Source: Haloferax profundi
GTDB taxonomy: Archaea; Halobacteriota; Halobacteria; Halobacteriales; Haloferacaceae
DNA: 43,751 nt
Assembly (NCBI RefSeq): GCF_001469865.1
Contig: NZ_LOPV01000171.1
Location: forward strand, 1 to 43,751
Reading direction: 5' to 3'
Position numbers and translations under genes: made by a program. This document shows, piece by piece, positions 7,967 to 15,393 of this stretch. How positions within the stretch are numbered: the stretch's first letter is position 1; each line of letters begins with the position of its first letter. The notes below the pieces were generated by a model. The model had not been told where the DNA came from and did not search any database. It saw only the letters and a program-made list of their open reading frames with translations.

Positions 7967-8521
7967 TCAGACGCCCGACGGCCCGTCTCCGACGTACCGG
8001 AACGCGACGCCAGCGCGTTCCGCAGTCACCTCGTCGCGGGCGGAGTCGCCGACGAACACCGCCGACTCGGGGTCGGCGTCCATCCGGTCGAGTGTCGTGA
8101 GCAGTGGTGCTGGGTCGGGTTTGCGCGTCGCGACGGTGTCCCGGCCGACGACGGCATCGACGTGGTGCGACAGGTCGTGGACGTCGAGTGCGACACGGCA
8201 GGCGTCCTCGGCGTTGAGCGAGCAGACGCCCGAGGGGACACCGTCGTCCGGGAGGTAGTCGGCCAGTGGGAGCAGGTCTGAAACCCACGCCCCCTGTCGT
8301 TCGTGCGACGACAACTCCAGTTCCAGTTCGTCGCGGACGCCCGCCTCGTCGGCCACGTCGAGCATCGCCCAGAGGTCCATCGAGTCGGCGTCGACGCCGG
8401 CGTCTCGCAAGACGAGTGCCGCGTCGGTTGCCGCGTCGTCCCAGTCGACACGGAGGTTCACGAGCGTGCCGTCTAAGTCGTAGACGACGGCATCGAAGTC
8501 GGTGAGGTCGGGGAGACTCAT
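7967..8521 (-). CDS. HAD-superfamily hydrolase (phosphoglycolate phosphatase-like)
   Basis: A 184-aa HAD phosphatase. The catalytic nucleophile motif is YDLDGTL (D15, D17), and the C-terminal FVGDSARDE supplies the metal-binding acid. The segment TRKPDPAPLL carries the motif III lysine. The small helical cap (about residues 25-90) is the C1 type seen in phosphoglycolate phosphatases and beta-phosphoglucomutases. The substrate is unknown. The ATG at 8521 gives the usual spacing to the DxD motif. It lies 51 bp downstream of the acyl-CoA dehydrogenase gene on the same strand and may be cotranscribed. Confidence 0.88.
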   Translation of the reverse strand: MSLPDLTDFDAVVYDLDGTLVNLRVDWDDAATDAALVLRDAGVDADSMDLWAMLDVADEAGVRDELELELSSHERQGAWVSDLLPLADYLPDDGVPSGVCSLNAEDACRVALDVHDLSHHVDAVVGRDTVATRKPDPAPLLTTLDRMDADPESAVFVGDSARDEVTAERAGVAFRYVGDGPSGV

Positions 8522-8572
8522 TAGTCGGTGTAGGGTGTTCGAGCGAAAAGACGCTTCGGGAGGCGCAGAGAT

Positions 8573-9718
8573 TCAGTCGAGGAGCGACCGCGCGATGACT
8601 TCCTTCTGAATCTCGCTCGTGCCCTCGTAGATGGTCGTAATCTTCGCGTCGCGGTAGTAGCGTTCCACGTCGAAGTCCGTCGTGTAGCCGTAGCCACCGT
8701 GGACTTGCACGGCCTCGTTGGTCACGTCGACTGCTGCCTCACTGGCGTAGTATTTCGCCATCGACGCGGCAGTGCGTGGGTCTTCGCCGGCGTCGGCGAC
8801 GCGTGCCGCTTCGCGGACCATCGTGCGCGAGGCGTGGACTTTCGTGCCCATGTCCGCAATCTTGTGACGAATGGCCTGAATCTTCGAGATGGGCTTGTCG
8901 AACTGCTCACGCTCGTTCGCGTAGGAGATGGCGTCGTCGAGGGCGGCCTGCGCGAGTCCGGTCGCCTGCGCGGCGATACCGATACGGCCACCAGTCAGGA
9001 TGTGGAACGCCGCAGAGAGCCCACGTCCTTCCTCGGTGAGACGGTTCTCGGCAGGGATACGCACGTCGTCGAAGGTGAGACCCGTCGTGTCGGAGGCGCG
9101 GAGGCCGAGTTTCTCTTCTTTCTTGCCGACTTCGTAGCCGGCGTCTTCGGGGACGAGGAACTGCGTCACTGAGTTCGGGTCGTCGGGGTCCGTCTTCGCG
9201 AAGAGGATGCACACGCCGCCACGCTGGCCGTTCGTAATCCACTGCTTCTGGCCGTTGATGACGTACTCGTCACCTTCACGGCGAGCGACCGTCGACATCT
9301 CGGCCGGGTTCGACCCTGCTTCGGGTTCGGAGAGGGCGAACATCCCGACTGGTCGGCCCTGCGCCATCTTGGGAAGCCACTCTTCTTTCTGCGCTTCAGA
9401 AGCGAACTCCGAGATGCACTCAGTGGCGAGACAGTGGACCGAGAGGGCGGTGGCGACGGCGAGTTGGCCGTAGGCGACTTCCTCGTTGACGACGGCGTAG
9501 GTCGTTCGATCGGCACCGAATCCACCGTACTCTTCGGGGACGGTCAGTCCCGTCAAGTCGAGTTCGGCGAGGCCGTCCCAGACGTCTTCCGGGAACGTCT
9601 CCGTCTCGTCGGCCTCACGTGCAGTCGGCCGAATCTCTTCGACTGCGAACTCGTGGACCACGTCCTGAATGGCCCGTTGCTCGTCGGTCAGACCCGTAGC
9701 AGACCCTACTGATTCCAT
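8573..9718 (-). CDS. Acyl-CoA dehydrogenase
   Basis: A 381-aa flavoprotein of normal family length. It oxidises an acyl-CoA to the 2-enoyl-CoA and passes electrons to electron-transfer flavoprotein. Seen: the FALSEPEAGSNPAEM substrate/FAD loop, QKQWITNGQ, a C-terminal helical domain, and the catalytic Glu in IYEGTSEIQKEV near the C-terminus. Chain-length preference is not readable. An AT-rich box about 27 nt before ATG 9718 suggests a leaderless transcript. The Etf genes at 22194-24766 encode the likely electron acceptor family, although they are not adjacent. Confidence 0.95.
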   Translation of the reverse strand: MESVGSATGLTDEQRAIQDVVHEFAVEEIRPTAREADETETFPEDVWDGLAELDLTGLTVPEEYGGFGADRTTYAVVNEEVAYGQLAVATALSVHCLATECISEFASEAQKEEWLPKMAQGRPVGMFALSEPEAGSNPAEMSTVARREGDEYVINGQKQWITNGQRGGVCILFAKTDPDDPNSVTQFLVPEDAGYEVGKKEEKLGLRASDTTGLTFDDVRIPAENRLTEEGRGLSAAFHILTGGRIGIAAQATGLAQAALDDAISYANEREQFDKPISKIQAIRHKIADMGTKVHASRTMVREAARVADAGEDPRTAASMAKYYASEAAVDVTNEAVQVHGGYGYTTDFDVERYYRDAKITTIYEGTSEIQKEVIARSLLD

Positions 9719-9741
9719 GGTGTTCAGTACGGTCCGTCATT

Positions 9742-9749
9742 GAAAAAGA
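9742..9749 (-). promoter_or_regulatory. TATA-like box for acyl-CoA dehydrogenase gene
   Basis: The minus strand reads TCTTTTTC, centred 27 nt upstream of ATG 9718. Confidence 0.5.
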
Positions 9750-9814
9750 TGACCGAAGCGTCGTCGGCGATGTGACCCCGTGTCACGATATCGGCCGAAA
9801 GAGTTTGGATTCGT

Positions 9815-11002
9815 TCAGTTCTGGACGAACTCGAGTACGTCGTCCGCGGACGCACCGAGGCCACCACCTTGTGCGAACGTCGGACTGCCACCGCCGCCAC
9901 CGCCGAACTCGTCGGTCACCTCGGAGACGACGTCACCCGCGGCGACGTCTCCTGCGCTGGCGACGACGAGGAACGGTGCGTTCGACTCACCGACGGCGAC
10001 CATCACGTCGGCGTCGTCGCGTGCTTCTTTCACCGCCTCACCGACTTCGTTGGCCTCGAACCCCGAAATCGACCCAACCTTCCACGTCAGTCCGTCGCGT
10101 TCGACCGTCTCAAACTCGGCGAGGCGCGCGCCGAGCACCTCCGACTTCAGGTCGGCGAGTTCCGATTCGAGGTCACTCCGGGCCTCGACGGCGCTGGACG
10201 CCGCCGACCCGATGTCGTCGAGACTCGTCCCGAGGGCATCCGCTGCGTCGTATGCTGCCGTCTGCAACTCGGCGCGGTGGTCGATGGCCGAGGGGCCGAC
10301 TGCGAACTCGACGCGAGTGAGTCCCTCACCGGGATTCGAGCGACCGAGGACTTCGACCGGCCCGATTTCGATGGTGTTCGAGACGTGTGTCCCGCCGCAC
10401 GCGCCCCAGTCCCAGCCGTCGATACTGACGATTCGAACCTCGTCGGCGTCGGCGAAGACACCCTCTTCGGTCTTGACGTTGAACGCGATTTCCTCGCGTT
10501 CGCGTGCCTCTTCGACCGGAATCTCTTCCCACGACACGTCGCGGGCGTCCCAGACCGCTCGGTTGACGAGGCGTTCTAACTCGACGAGTGCTACGTCGTC
10601 TACGTCGGTGGTCGTCTCGAAGTCGACGCGGACTTTCTCGTCGGAGATGCCGAACCCACCGTAGCCGAGTTCGTCGAAGATGTGGCGTGCGGCCCCGTAG
10701 AGCACGTGACTCGCGGTGTGCGCCCGCATACAGTAGGTCCGGAAGTCGTCGTCGACGACGCCGGTTACCTCGTCGCCAACCGAGAAGGATGGTTCGGCGG
10801 CGAGTTCGTGGACGACGACGCCGTCCGCTGCTCGGACGTGGACGACTTCGGTGTCGCCGAGCACACCGCGGTCGGACGGTTGCCCACCGCCTTCGGCGTA
10901 GAAGTACGTCTCGTCGAGGACGACAGACTCACCGTCGATGTCGGTGACAGTCGCCTCGAACGCCCGAACCGTCGGGTTGTCGGATGCGAGAGAGGATGAC
11001 AT
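9815..11002 (-). CDS. Alanyl-tRNA editing protein AlaX, long form
   Basis: A 395-aa free-standing editing protein related to the C-terminal part of AlaRS. It hydrolyses Ser (or Gly) mischarged on tRNA-Ala. It has the N-terminal strand TYFYAEGGGQPSDRG (32-46), the zinc and catalytic motif HTASH (95-99; the usual form is HTATH) and CGGTH (202-206) with its Cys/His ligands. The C-terminal third is a DHHA1-like domain with a Gly-rich run near residue 370, so this is the long AlaX type. It has its own TATA-like box (11025-11034) 27 nt upstream, only 35 bp behind the MBF1-type gene, so it can be expressed alone or by read-through. Confidence 0.9.
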   Translation of the reverse strand: MSSSLASDNPTVRAFEATVTDIDGESVVLDETYFYAEGGGQPSDRGVLGDTEVVHVRAADGVVVHELAAEPSFSVGDEVTGVVDDDFRTYCMRAHTASHVLYGAARHIFDELGYGGFGISDEKVRVDFETTTDVDDVALVELERLVNRAVWDARDVSWEEIPVEEAREREEIAFNVKTEEGVFADADEVRIVSIDGWDWGACGGTHVSNTIEIGPVEVLGRSNPGEGLTRVEFAVGPSAIDHRAELQTAAYDAADALGTSLDDIGSAASSAVEARSDLESELADLKSEVLGARLAEFETVERDGLTWKVGSISGFEANEVGEAVKEARDDADVMVAVGESNAPFLVVASAGDVAAGDVVSEVTDEFGGGGGGSPTFAQGGGLGASADDVLEFVQN

Positions 11003-11024
11003 GTGGGCGTCGAGACGCCCGAGG

Positions 11025-11034
11025 GAGAAAAATC
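11025..11034 (-). promoter_or_regulatory. TATA box for AlaX gene
   Basis: The minus strand reads GATTTTTCTC, centred about 27 nt before ATG 11002 in the short gap behind the MBF1-type gene. It suggests independent leaderless initiation. Confidence 0.5.
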
Positions 11035-11037
11035 GTG

Positions 11038-11559
11038 CTACTCGTCTACGAGTGTCACGTCGAGTCGCGCTTCGAGTGCGCGGATGACCGACCCGCCGAC
11101 GTTCGCGCGGGTCGCCCGGCCTTGCTCGATGGCGAGCAGTTGTTTCTCTTCGAGTTCGAGTTCGTCTGCGAGTTCGTCCAGTTGCAGACCTTCGTCCTGC
11201 CGGGCAGACTCGACGATGTCGCCGTATCCGGAGACGAGGTACGGGAGACGGTCTTTCTCGTAGTTCGTCCCCTTTTCTTCCCAGTGCTTCGCGCTCCCCT
11301 TGGCGCTGTCGTACATCTTCGCCGTGCGCTGGGCGGCGCGTTTGCGGCGACTGCGTTCAGAGTCGTCGCGTGTGGACTGCGACTGTTCGTTCTTCCGGTC
11401 AGTGTGGCGGTTCTCGCCGTGGGGGGCGCAGTCGGGACAGACCAGCAGGTTCGCACCGGCAACGTTCGCTCGGCGGAGTTTCGTGGTCGTCCGCCCGCAG
11501 AGTTCGCAACTGTCGCCACCGGAGTCACCGCCACCCCGGTTGGTCGAATACTTAGCCAT
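11038..11559 (-). CDS. Archaeal multiprotein-bridging-factor-1-type HTH protein
   Basis: A 173-aa protein with the aMBF1 plan. An N-terminal zinc ribbon (C18, C21, C41, C44) is followed by a basic, charged linker (about 50-100) and a C-terminal Cro/C1-type helix-turn-helix (about 113-170; DIVESARQDEGLQLDELADELEL). In archaea MBF1 homologues associate with the ribosome or basal transcription apparatus. ATG 11559 begins the family-typical MAKYST. A TATA-like TTTAAAA box about 27 nt upstream supports a leaderless mRNA. It is followed by the AlaX gene. Confidence 0.9.
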   Translation of the reverse strand: MAKYSTNRGGGDSGGDSCELCGRTTTKLRRANVAGANLLVCPDCAPHGENRHTDRKNEQSQSTRDDSERSRRKRAAQRTAKMYDSAKGSAKHWEEKGTNYEKDRLPYLVSGYGDIVESARQDEGLQLDELADELELEEKQLLAIEQGRATRANVGGSVIRALEARLDVTLVDE

Positions 11560-11582
11560 GTGGCGTGTTACTCGTTCGACCC

Positions 11583-11590
11583 TTTTAAAC
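11583..11590 (-). promoter_or_regulatory. TATA box for MBF1-type gene
   Basis: The minus strand reads GTTTAAAA, centred 27 nt before ATG 11559. Confidence 0.65.
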
Positions 11591-11651
11591 TCGCGGCACC
11601 ATGCGGGGATTCGGGTACCGATTTGGCGTGATAGCGTGCGCAATCGAGGAC

Positions 11652-11773
11652 AGGACAACGCCGTCGCTGGCAGTGTGAAGAGGTGGAAAACCCCACGGAG
11701 AGAAACCTCTCGTGGGGTGTAGGTTCGGAAGGATTGTGCGTGGGTGATGTCCGTGTAGGGACGTCACCTGCAT
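11652..11773. repeat. 122-bp structured repeat, copy 1
   Basis: Similar over its whole length to 11915-12036, with scattered differences concentrated in one hairpin. It contains a long stem-loop at 11691-11717 (CCCCACG paired with CGTGGGG) and a second at 11744-11767 (GTGATGTCC paired with GGACGTCAC). It begins with a degenerate piece of tRNA-Leu variable-arm sequence. Confidence 0.85.
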
Positions 11774-11824
11774 CATTCGGCGGCTTCGCCGCCTCATTGG
11801 CGGAGTTACACTCCGCCCGTGCGA

Positions 11825-11926
11825 TGCGTGGGACCGGATTTGAACTTCCGAGACTCGCGTTGCTCGTCTCGACGTTCGAATCCAGCACGCTGGATTCTCA
11901 CCGGCGGACCTCTACAGGACAGCGCC
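11825..11926 (-). pseudogene. Broken copy of tRNA-Leu 3' half
   Basis: 11900-11926 and 11825-11845 match 12063-12089 and 12044-12064 of the intact tRNA-Leu, i.e. the anticodon-stem 3' side, variable arm, T arm and acceptor 3' strand. The T arm is split by a 54-bp insertion (11846-11899) that contains two inverted repeats (GAATCCAGC/GCTGGATTC and CGAGAC/GTCTCG). The 5' half of the tRNA is absent, so it cannot give a functional tRNA. Confidence 0.8.
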
Positions 11927-12036
11927 ATCGCTGGCAGTGTGAAGAGGTGGAAAACCCACGGAAGGAAGCCTCTCGTGGGTGGTAGGTTCGGAAGGATTGT
12001 GCGTGGGTGATGTCCGTGTAGGGACGTCACCTGCAT
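11915..12036. repeat. 122-bp structured repeat, copy 2
   Basis: Second copy, immediately downstream (minus strand) of the intact tRNA-Leu. Its two hairpins are at 11955-11979 and 12006-12029. In the first hairpin the outer stem is one pair shorter than in copy 1 while the pairing arms are conserved; the loop-proximal bases differ. Confidence 0.85.
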
Positions 12037-12043
12037 CTTGCGA

Positions 12044-12128
12044 TGCGTGGGACCGGATTTGAACCGGCGGACCTCTACAGGACAGCGCCCTCAACGCTGC
12101 GCCGTTGGCCTGGCTTGGCTACCCACGC
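12044..12128 (-). tRNA. tRNA-Leu (anticodon GAG)
   Basis: An 85-nt class II tRNA read on the minus strand. The 7-bp acceptor stem is GCGTGGG/CCCACGC with discriminator A, the D stem is GCC/GGC, and the anticodon stem CAGCG/CGCTG encloses loop TTGAGGG (anticodon GAG, reading CUC and CUU codons). A 14-nt variable arm has a CCT/AGG stem, and the T arm is GCCGG-TTCAAAT-CCGGT. CCA is not encoded, as usual in haloarchaea. No intron. Its 3' half is partly copied downstream. Confidence 0.95.
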
Positions 12129-12270
12129 TCGCTGTGTCTTGCTGCACTCTCCGTTACCCCGCGGTAATTTAAATGACTTTCCTTTCGACTCGACAATGTC
12201 GGGCGTTTGCAGACGACGTAGCAGGTGGATGGACAGAACGATTTTCCCGTCGCAGTCCCCCAATACGTCC

Positions 12271-12831
12271 ATGGAGCTTCGAGCACGCGACCACGTCCGT
12301 GGACTCACGGCAATCCTCTCAATACTCTCGCTCGCGTTGGTCTTCGGGGCGGCCCTCGGCGCGATACCTCGGGCGGCCATCCCACAGGCACCGGATTCGG
12401 TCCTGAACGCGATTCCGCACGTGAACGCCGTCATCAGTACTGTCGCTATCGTGACTATCGTCACCGGCGTCCGACTCGTCCGCCGCGGAGAGGTGGAAAG
12501 ACACCAGCGGATGATGCTCACGTCGTTCGCCCTCTTCGCCACCTTTCTCGTCCTCTACCTCTACAAAGTGGTCGTGCAGGGAACCGCCGAGTTCCCCGGT
12601 CCTGAAGCAGTCTACCAGTTCGTCTACCTGCCGACGCTCGCGATTCACATCCTCCTCGCCGTCGTCTGTGTGCCAATCGTCTACTACGTCCTGTTGCTGG
12701 CGTTGACCCGTCCTCTCTCCGAGGTGTTCGACACCCAACACGCCCGATTCGGTCGCATCGCGGCGTCGCTGTGGCTGGTCTCGTTCGTTCTGGGTAACGT
12801 CGTCTACGTCCTCCTCTACGTCGTATACTGA
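12271..12831 (+). CDS. DUF420-family membrane protein
   Basis: A 186-aa integral membrane protein with about five hydrophobic helices. IPHVNAVISTVAIV (about 48-61) and the RRGEVERHQRMMLTSF loop (about 72-87) with conserved His residues fit DUF420, a family often encoded near haem-copper oxidase assembly genes. No direct reaction is known. The frame is open far upstream, but that part is antisense tRNA sequence, so ATG 12271 is used. It is convergent with purF across a 314-bp gap. Confidence 0.82.
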   Translation: MELRARDHVRGLTAILSILSLALVFGAALGAIPRAAIPQAPDSVLNAIPHVNAVISTVAIVTIVTGVRLVRRGEVERHQRMMLTSFALFATFLVLYLYKVVVQGTAEFPGPEAVYQFVYLPTLAIHILLAVVCVPIVYYVLLLALTRPLSEVFDTQHARFGRIAASLWLVSFVLGNVVYVLLYVVY

Positions 12832-13145
12832 GACGGCAAGGGAGTTGCCTGTCCGAACCTGCTGTCGGAAACGGTTCCCGATGCGAGAGTCGTTCGGACA
12901 GGTAGTCGGTACGTGGTGTGACCGGCAGGTCACAGAGACGGAGCTGGGCGAGACGTCTCGCTGATTCACATGTCGCCCCGTCGGTCGTATCGCACTCCGT
13001 CTGTACTCCGTTCCGTCACCCGGTTTCTGACGGGCCGAAGTACGTGTAAACGTACGAACGCGAAGGAAAAGAAACGGCGCGTTGATTATGTTAGCACGCC
13101 TCTCGGTGAGAGTCACGGACGATGACAGACGACGGAACGCGTGTC
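12832..13145. other. Gap between convergent genes with two strong hairpins
   Basis: No protein gene is seen. An 11-bp perfect inverted repeat (12848-12858 with 12892-12902) encloses a 33-nt loop, and is followed by a TGTGACC/GGTCACA hairpin (12917-12934). A GTACGT/ACGTAC palindrome lies at 13043-13058. It could be a bidirectional terminator or a small RNA; no T-run follows the hairpins. Confidence 0.6.
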
Positions 13146-14624
13146 TCAGTCGTCTGCTGGGGCGTCGGCACCGACGACAGGGCGACTGATGTCTCGGTCG
13201 GTCTCTTCGCCGTCGATGTCGTAGGGGTACTCACCGGTGACACACCCGAGACAGAGGTCGGAACGCGACTTCTCGAGGACTTCAGAGACGGCGTCGATAG
13301 AGAGGTACGAGAGGCTATCGGCCTGAATGGTGTCACAGACCTCGTCGACAGACTTGTCCGAGGCGATGAGTTCCTCCCGCGTGGCCATGTTGATACCCAT
13401 GTAACAGGGCGCGACAATCGGCGGCGCACCGATGCGCATGTGGACCTCTTCGGCACCAGCCTCACGGAGCAGTTGGACGAGTTGGTTCGACGTCGTTCCG
13501 CGCACGATACTGTCGTCGATGAGGGTTACGGACTTCCCCTCGACGGTGGACTTGATGGGGTTGAGTTTCAGGCGGACGGCGCGTTCGCGTTCGTCCTGTG
13601 TGGGCATGATGAACGTCCGGCCGACGTAGCGATTCTTCATCAGGCCTTCGGCGAACTCGACGCTCGCGTCGTCTTCCTGTGCTGCCTCGGCGTACCCGGA
13701 GGCGAACGCCCGGCCAGAGTCGGGAACGGGCATGACCACGTCGGTGTCGACACCTGCTTCCTCCCAGAGTTTGCGTCCGAGACCGCGGCGTACCTCGTAG
13801 ACGAGGGTGTCGTTCATCACCGAGTCGGGACGGGCGAAGTAGATGTGTTCGAAGAAGCAGTGGGCCGTGTTTTCGCGTTCGACGAGTTGATAGGAGTCGA
13901 ATCCGGACCCGTCGGGTTCGAGGACGACGAGTTCGCCCGGTCGAACGTCGCGGACGAGTTCGCCGTCGAGGGTGTCGATAGCGGCGGACTCGGACGCGAG
14001 GACGTAGCCATCGTCGAGTTTCCCGATGCAGAGCGGACGGTTCCCCTCTGGGTCGCGGACGCCCAGCACCGTCTCGTCGTGCATGATAGTCAGCGCGTAC
14101 GACCCGTGGATTCGCTCCATGGTTCGTTTGACGGCGCGGACGAGGTCCTCTTCGAGGAGGTTGCGGGCGAGGTCGTGGGCGATGACCTCGGTGTCGCCCG
14201 TCGAGGTGAACGCGTGCCCGAAGTTCTCCAGTTCGTCGCGGAGTTCGTCGGCGTTCACGAGGTTGCCGTTGTGTGCGAGGCCGAGCGACCCCGACTTGAA
14301 CGAGACGGCAAACGGTTGCGCACAGGATTTCGTCACGTCGCCGGCAGTCGGGTAACGGACGTGGCCGATGCCCGCCTGGCCGTTTAGGCCGTCGAGGTCT
14401 GACGCGCTGAAAGCGTCTCCGACGAGACCCATCTGGACGTGGCTGTGTTGTTGGAACCCGTCGTGGGTGACGATGCCTGCGGACTCTTGCCCTCGGTGCT
14501 GGAGGGCGTACAGCGAGTAGTACAGGGGTCGTGCAGCGTCTCGGTCGCCGAGTGCGACACCGACGACACCGCACTTCTCGGTTGGTCCGCTGATGTGGTG
14601 GGAGTCGTCCCGCCCATTTGCCAT
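13146..14624 (-). CDS. purF: Amidophosphoribosyltransferase
   Basis: A 492-aa enzyme that makes 5-phosphoribosylamine from PRPP and glutamine, the first step of purine synthesis. A 17-residue leader precedes the catalytic Cys (C18, EKCGVVG), as in Fe-S-type PurF enzymes that are matured by propeptide cleavage. C256, C407, C458 and C461 match the four ligands of the Bacillus-type 4Fe-4S cluster. The PRPP loop VTLIDDSIVRGTT is at 366-378. The glutaminase domain covers about 18-270 and the phosphoribosyltransferase fold the remainder. ATG 14624 gives the family-length leader. The gene stands alone downstream of the lsm-rpl37e pair, with its own promoter region. Confidence 0.96.
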   Translation of the reverse strand: MANGRDDSHHISGPTEKCGVVGVALGDRDAARPLYYSLYALQHRGQESAGIVTHDGFQQHSHVQMGLVGDAFSASDLDGLNGQAGIGHVRYPTAGDVTKSCAQPFAVSFKSGSLGLAHNGNLVNADELRDELENFGHAFTSTGDTEVIAHDLARNLLEEDLVRAVKRTMERIHGSYALTIMHDETVLGVRDPEGNRPLCIGKLDDGYVLASESAAIDTLDGELVRDVRPGELVVLEPDGSGFDSYQLVERENTAHCFFEHIYFARPDSVMNDTLVYEVRRGLGRKLWEEAGVDTDVVMPVPDSGRAFASGYAEAAQEDDASVEFAEGLMKNRYVGRTFIMPTQDERERAVRLKLNPIKSTVEGKSVTLIDDSIVRGTTSNQLVQLLREAGAEEVHMRIGAPPIVAPCYMGINMATREELIASDKSVDEVCDTIQADSLSYLSIDAVSEVLEKSRSDLCLGCVTGEYPYDIDGEETDRDISRPVVGADAPADD

Positions 14625-14959
14625 GGAAGAAAATAGCGCGGGGAGGGGGTAAAAAACCCGTCCTTATGCAGTAACTGCGGGTTTCAACACCAGATATTAT
14701 GCACAATCGTGTATTGTCTAGTGGAGGGACGAGTGGCTGCTGATGGTGCCGATTCGGTGGCAATAGCAGTCTAGGTAGGAGTCGGTCAGCGATGGGTGGC
14801 GAGGACACCCCTCACAGTAGGCGATGTCTCTCCGAGAGCCTAGTGGTACCGAATAGCATAGAAAAGACGACAGACCGGGAGTCAGGAACGCGGGTTTGTT
14901 GCTCGCCGGGTCACGGCGAGACAGAAGACAAAGTGACGGTCAGAGACCGTCGAGAGTCG
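14625..14959. other. purF upstream region with hairpins and possible small RNA
   Basis: 335 bp without a protein gene. It contains the purF promoter region (a T-rich element about 30 nt before 14624), an ACAAT/ATTGT inverted repeat (14703-14717), and a stem-loop (14735-14771: GGCTGCT/AGCAGTC, inner TGCC/GGCA) about 40 nt after a TATA-like ATATTATG on the plus strand. Two 7-bp hairpins lie at the rpl37e end. Confidence 0.55.
14935..14951 (-). terminator. Hairpin after rpl37e
   Basis: A perfect 7-bp stem GACGGTC-TCT-GACCGTC (minus-strand reading) lies 9 nt after the rpl37e stop. It is followed by pyrimidine-rich ACTTTGTCTTCTGTCTC and then a second 7-bp hairpin (14902-14920). Probable end of the lsm-rpl37e transcript. 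Confidence 0.5.
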
Positions 14960-15136
14960 TTATTTGTCGCCGGCTTTCGACTGCCAGGCGTAGCTGCGAC
15001 GCTTCTTCGACTTACCGAAGCCGCAAGACGAGCAGACCTTCTTCTTCACGTGGTAGGACTTCTCGCCACAGCGACGGCACTTCACGTGCGTCGTCTTGTT
15101 CTTCTTTCCTTGGCTAGGGGTTCCTGCACCCGTCAT
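14960..15136 (-). CDS. rpl37e: 50S ribosomal protein L37e
   Basis: A 58-aa zinc-binding ribosomal protein of the large subunit. It begins [17 protein letters not shown] and has the two knuckles CRRCG (20-24) and CSSCG (35-39), then a basic tail ending WQSKAGDK. It is full length for archaeal L37e. Its ATG overlaps the lsm stop codon by 4 nt (ATGA), so the two are translated from one mRNA. This lsm-L37e pairing is conserved in archaea and has been noted for Haloferax. Confidence 0.97.
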   Translation of the reverse strand: MTGAGTPSQGKKNKTTHVKCRRCGEKSYHVKKKVCSSCGFGKSKKRRSYAWQSKAGDK

Positions 15137-15363
15137 GCTTTGATGGTGACGACGTTATCGCCGCGTATAATGGTTGTGTCTTGGACTTGCTCGAGTTCGA
15201 TATCCCCGGGCACGGTGTCTTCGTCCAGCGCTTCTTCGAGTACGACGTTCATGTGCTGGTCGTAACCAGCGAGGACGCCGAAGTATGCGTTGCCGTCCTT
15301 GAGTAGAACCGTCACAGGTTCGTCGAGTGACGCTTCGAGGACGTCGAGAGGTCGACCGCTCAT
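15133..15363 (-). CDS. lsm: Lsm (Sm-like archaeal protein)
   Basis: A 76-aa Sm-fold protein that assembles into a heptameric ring and binds U-rich RNA; in haloarchaea it acts with small RNAs and tRNA fragments. Sm1 covers about residues 10-45 ([27 protein letters not shown]) and Sm2 contains [10 protein letters not shown] near the C-terminus. A TTATCTTAAA element (15384-15393, as read on the plus strand) centred 26 nt upstream implies a leaderless mRNA. It is divergent from the RNase J gene, so two RNA-metabolism genes share one intergenic region. Confidence 0.96.
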   Translation of the reverse strand: MSGRPLDVLEASLDEPVTVLLKDGNAYFGVLAGYDQHMNVVLEEALDEDTVPGDIELEQVQDTTIIRGDNVVTIKA

Positions 15364-15383
15364 GTTTCAATTCCGTCTCGTAA

Positions 15384-15393
15384 TTATCTTAAA
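15384..15393 (-). promoter_or_regulatory. TATA box for lsm-rpl37e
   Basis: The minus strand reads TTTAAGATAA, centred 26 nt before ATG 15363. Confidence 0.65.

Larger units (their letters stand above)
11560..12043. other. Intergenic tract of tRNA-derived repeats and hairpins
   Basis: About 480 bp without a credible protein gene, between the MBF1-type gene and tRNA-Leu. It holds two copies of a 122-bp repeat, a broken copy of the 3' half of tRNA-Leu, two perfect GC-rich hairpins (11779-11793 and 11799-11817) and the MBF1 promoter. Open frames that cross it are antisense tRNA text or repeat text. Confidence 0.85.

Noticed and set aside
11825-11926. A second functional or split tRNA-Leu
   Set aside because: Only the 3' half is present, the T arm is interrupted by 54 bp, and no matching 5' half exists nearby.
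11568-11985. Open frames of 100-106 codons over the tRNA-Leu repeat tract
   Set aside because: Their text (RGTGFE and similar) is the antisense of tRNA T arms plus the 122-bp repeat, so they are not proteins.
11560-12043. An insertion sequence or complete integrated element
   Set aside because: No transposase or integrase frame, and the repeated units are only about 120-270 bp; at most a MITE-like or integration relic.
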